6,477 bases of DNA from Chloroflexota bacterium (GTDB lineage: Bacteria > Chloroflexota > Limnocylindria > QHBO01): positions 1 through 6,477 of the forward strand of contig JACDBZ010000262.1 of NCBI GenBank assembly GCA_013694645.1, read 5' to 3'. Under the pieces are notes generated by a model. That model was not told the origin of the DNA, did no database searches, and saw nothing but the letters and a program-made list of their open reading frames with translations. The position numbers and the translations under genes were made by a program. Of this stretch, positions 4,784 to 6,477 are shown in pieces (position 1 is the first letter of the stretch; every line of letters starts with the position of its first letter).

Positions 4784-6477
4784 GTGACCCAGGAAGCCGA
4801 AACGCCCCAACAGCGACCGACCGACCGCGGTCGCACGGTCCACGGAGAAGCGGCCAACGCCGGCCACCGCGTCCTGGCTCCCGATGACGCGGAGGTCGAG
4901 GCGTACCTGGAGCAGGCACTCCACGCTGCGCCGCCGCATCGAGTCGAAACCGAAGCGGCCGAGCATCCCGACACGGTGGTCGTGCTCGACTTCGGCAGCC
5001 AGTTCGCCCAGCTCATTGCGCGACGCGTGCGCGAGCTCAACGTCTATTCCGAGCTCCTTCCGCACGACACGCCGATGTCAGAGCTCGAGCGTCGAAACGT
5101 GAAGGCAGTGATCCTGTCCGGCGGCCCGTCATCGGTATATGACCCCGATGCGCCTCGTGCAGACCCGGCACTGTGGTCGGGTCGCATCCCCGTTCTCGGC
5201 ATCTGCTACGGCCTCCAGCTCATGGCTCACGAGCTGGGCGGAGACGTGCTCCCTTCAACCCGGCGCGAGTACGGACCCGCGACCGTCAGCCTCACCGATG
5301 CCGACGGCCTCTTCGCTGGAATGGAGCGCGATCAGCCGGTCTGGATGAGCCACGGAGACTCCATCGTTCGGCCACCCGAGGGCTTCACGTCGACTGCGCA
5401 GACCGATTCAACCCCGTATGCGGGCCTGGCCGATCCATCCCGCAACCTGTACGGCATCCAGTTCCATCCCGAGGTGGTCCATACGCCGATCGGCCGCGAG
5501 CTCCTGCGCAACTTCGTGGTCGAGATCGCTGGCGTGCGGCCGACCTGGACCGCCGGCAACCTGATCGAGACGACGGTCGCGGAGATCCGCGAGCGGGTGG
5601 GCGAGGGGCATGTCATCTGCGCACTGTCGGGCGGTGTGGATTCGGCGGTCGCTGCGACGCTCGTGCATCGGGCCATCGGTGACCAGCTGACCTGCATCTA
5701 CGTCGATCACGGCCTCATGCGCAAGCGCGAGTCCGAGCTGTTGCGGGTCACTTTCGAGCGGGAACTGGGCATGAAGCTGGTGATGGTCGACGCTCGGGAT
5801 CGGTTTCTGAAGCGCCTCGCGGGCGTCGAGGATCCCGAGGAGAAGCGCCGGATCATCGGCGACGAATTCATCAGGGTCTTCGAGGAGGAGGCGGCCAAGA
5901 TCGGGCAGATCGATTTTCTGACCCAGGGCACGCTCTATCCCGACGTGATCGAGTCGAAGACGTCCGAGACGAAGACGTCGCAGAAGATCAAGACCCATCA
6001 CAACGTGGGCGGGCTGCCGGCGGATCTGCGATTCAAGCTCATCGAGCCGTTGCGTTCGCTGTTCAAGGACGAGGTGCGTCGCGTCGGAATGGAGCTCGGG
6101 CTGCCTGAGTCGATGGTGCAGCGCCAGCCGTTCCCAGGCCCCGGGCTGGCGATTCGAATCATCGGCGAGGTGACCGCCGAGCGGCTCGACACGCTGCGCG
6201 AAGCCGACTGGATCGTGATCGACGAGATCAAGGGTGCTGGGCTGTATCGGTCATTGTGGCAATCGTTCGCCATTCTCACGCCGGTGCGCTCGGTCGGCGT
6301 CATGGGCGACGGGCGAACGTACGCGAACGTGGTTGCGATTCGGGCCGTCACGTCGGACGATGGCATGACGGCTGACTGGGCGCGCCTGCCGTACGAGATA
6401 CTGGCGAAGATCTCCTCCCGGATCGTCAACGAGGTTCCCGGCGTCAACCGCGTGGTCTACGACATCAGCTCGAAGCC
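4784..6477 (+). CDS. guaA: GMP synthase (glutamine-hydrolysing), 3' end cut by the window
   Basis: This enzyme converts XMP, ATP and glutamine to GMP in the cytoplasm, the last step of guanine nucleotide synthesis. From GTG 4784 there are 564 codons and no stop. The class I glutamine amidotransferase domain begins at VVVLDFGSQFAQ (D69), with catalytic Cys141 in GICYGLQ and His228/Glu230 in QFHPE. The ATP pyrophosphatase domain has the P-loop SGGVDS (282-287). The XMP-binding and dimerisation region has KTHHNVGG (403-410), QRQPFPGPGLAIR (446-458) and the terminal VVYDISSK. Compared with E. coli GuaA, only about 8 C-terminal residues are missing. DFGSQ normally lies about 10-15 residues from the start, so this protein has an extension of about 55-60 residues. 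The extension keeps GC-rich third positions and follows a leaderless-type -10 element. The alternative start is GTG 4976, which would remove the extension. No coupling to the transporter is needed. Confidence 0.96.
   Translation, partial: MTQEAETPQQRPTDRGRTVHGEAANAGHRVLAPDDAEVEAYLEQALHAAPPHRVETEAAEHPDTVVVLDFGSQFAQLIARRVRELNVYSELLPHDTPMSELERRNVKAVILSGGPSSVYDPDAPRADPALWSGRIPVLGICYGLQLMAHELGGDVLPSTRREYGPATVSLTDADGLFAGMERDQPVWMSHGDSIVRPPEGFTSTAQTDSTPYAGLADPSRNLYGIQFHPEVVHTPIGRELLRNFVVEIAGVRPTWTAGNLIETTVAEIRERVGEGHVICALSGGVDSAVAATLVHRAIGDQLTCIYVDHGLMRKRESELLRVTFERELGMKLVMVDARDRFLKRLAGVEDPEEKRRIIGDEFIRVFEEEAAKIGQIDFLTQGTLYPDVIESKTSETKTSQKIKTHHNVGGLPADLRFKLIEPLRSLFKDEVRRVGMELGLPESMVQRQPFPGPGLAIRIIGEVTAERLDTLREADWIVIDEIKGAGLYRSLWQSFAILTPVRSVGVMGDGRTYANVVAIRAVTSDDGMTADWARLPYEILAKISSRIVNEVPGVNRVVYDISSK

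Noticed and set aside
4822..4833. 12-base perfect palindrome CGACCGCGGTCG in the guaA extension
   Set aside because: Short GC palindromes are common at this base composition. It sits in apparently coding sequence and has no second copy nearby to suggest a site.
4202..5065. 287-codon open frame on the - strand across the transporter end and guaA start
   Set aside because: It covers the 3' end of one recognised gene and the 5' end of another, with no family resemblance of its own.

Overview
This is a GC-rich (roughly two-thirds G+C) bacterial stretch in which every well-supported gene lies on the + strand. Genes use TTG, GTG and ATG starts. The terminal guaA gene appears to have a leaderless promoter: a TAnnnT -10 element a few bases before its GTG start. 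High GC, leaderless-style expression, a DUF4143 ATPase and an HTH_42 protein beside a SnoaL-like protein suggest Chloroflexota or Actinomycetota. That placement is inference only; no phylogenetic marker other than guaA is present, and I could not run a search.

Layout. Positions 1-72 hold the last 23 codons of an unidentified gene. After a 110-base gap with a small hairpin comes a winged-helix protein of the HTH_42 / AlkZ-YcaQ-like family (183-1250), which carries a Q-x-Q motif. It overlaps a small SnoaL/NTF2-like protein (1247-1645) by four bases, so the two are probably one transcription unit. A GC-rich stem-loop follows directly. An 85-base gap then carries three copies of AnTGAGTnAA at an exact 22-base pitch, the last touching the start codon of an AAA+ ATPase of the AAA_14/DUF4143 family (1731-2951) with a PD-(D/E)xK-like C-terminal motif.

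About 400 bases without a convincing gene separate the ATPase from a DHA2-type (EmrB/QacA-like) multidrug transporter (3360-4736). The first half of this gap (2984-3115) is strongly structured. It has a 21-base interrupted inverted repeat, two hairpin-forming near-identical 15-mers, and a 9-bp perfect hairpin that shares bases with the right arm of the long repeat, so the two folds exclude each other. The second half holds a small ORF with a ribosome binding site, ending just before the possible transporter starts.

The window ends inside guaA (GMP synthase, from 4784). It is complete for all three catalytic regions, lacks only about 8 C-terminal residues, and carries an unusual N-terminal extension of about 60 residues.

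There is no evidence that all these genes form one pathway. The HTH_42 and SnoaL genes look paired and the ATPase has its own control region. The transporter and guaA are probably separate units. The features most likely to be undescribed are the 22-base repeat array before the ATPase and the folded intergenic element after it.
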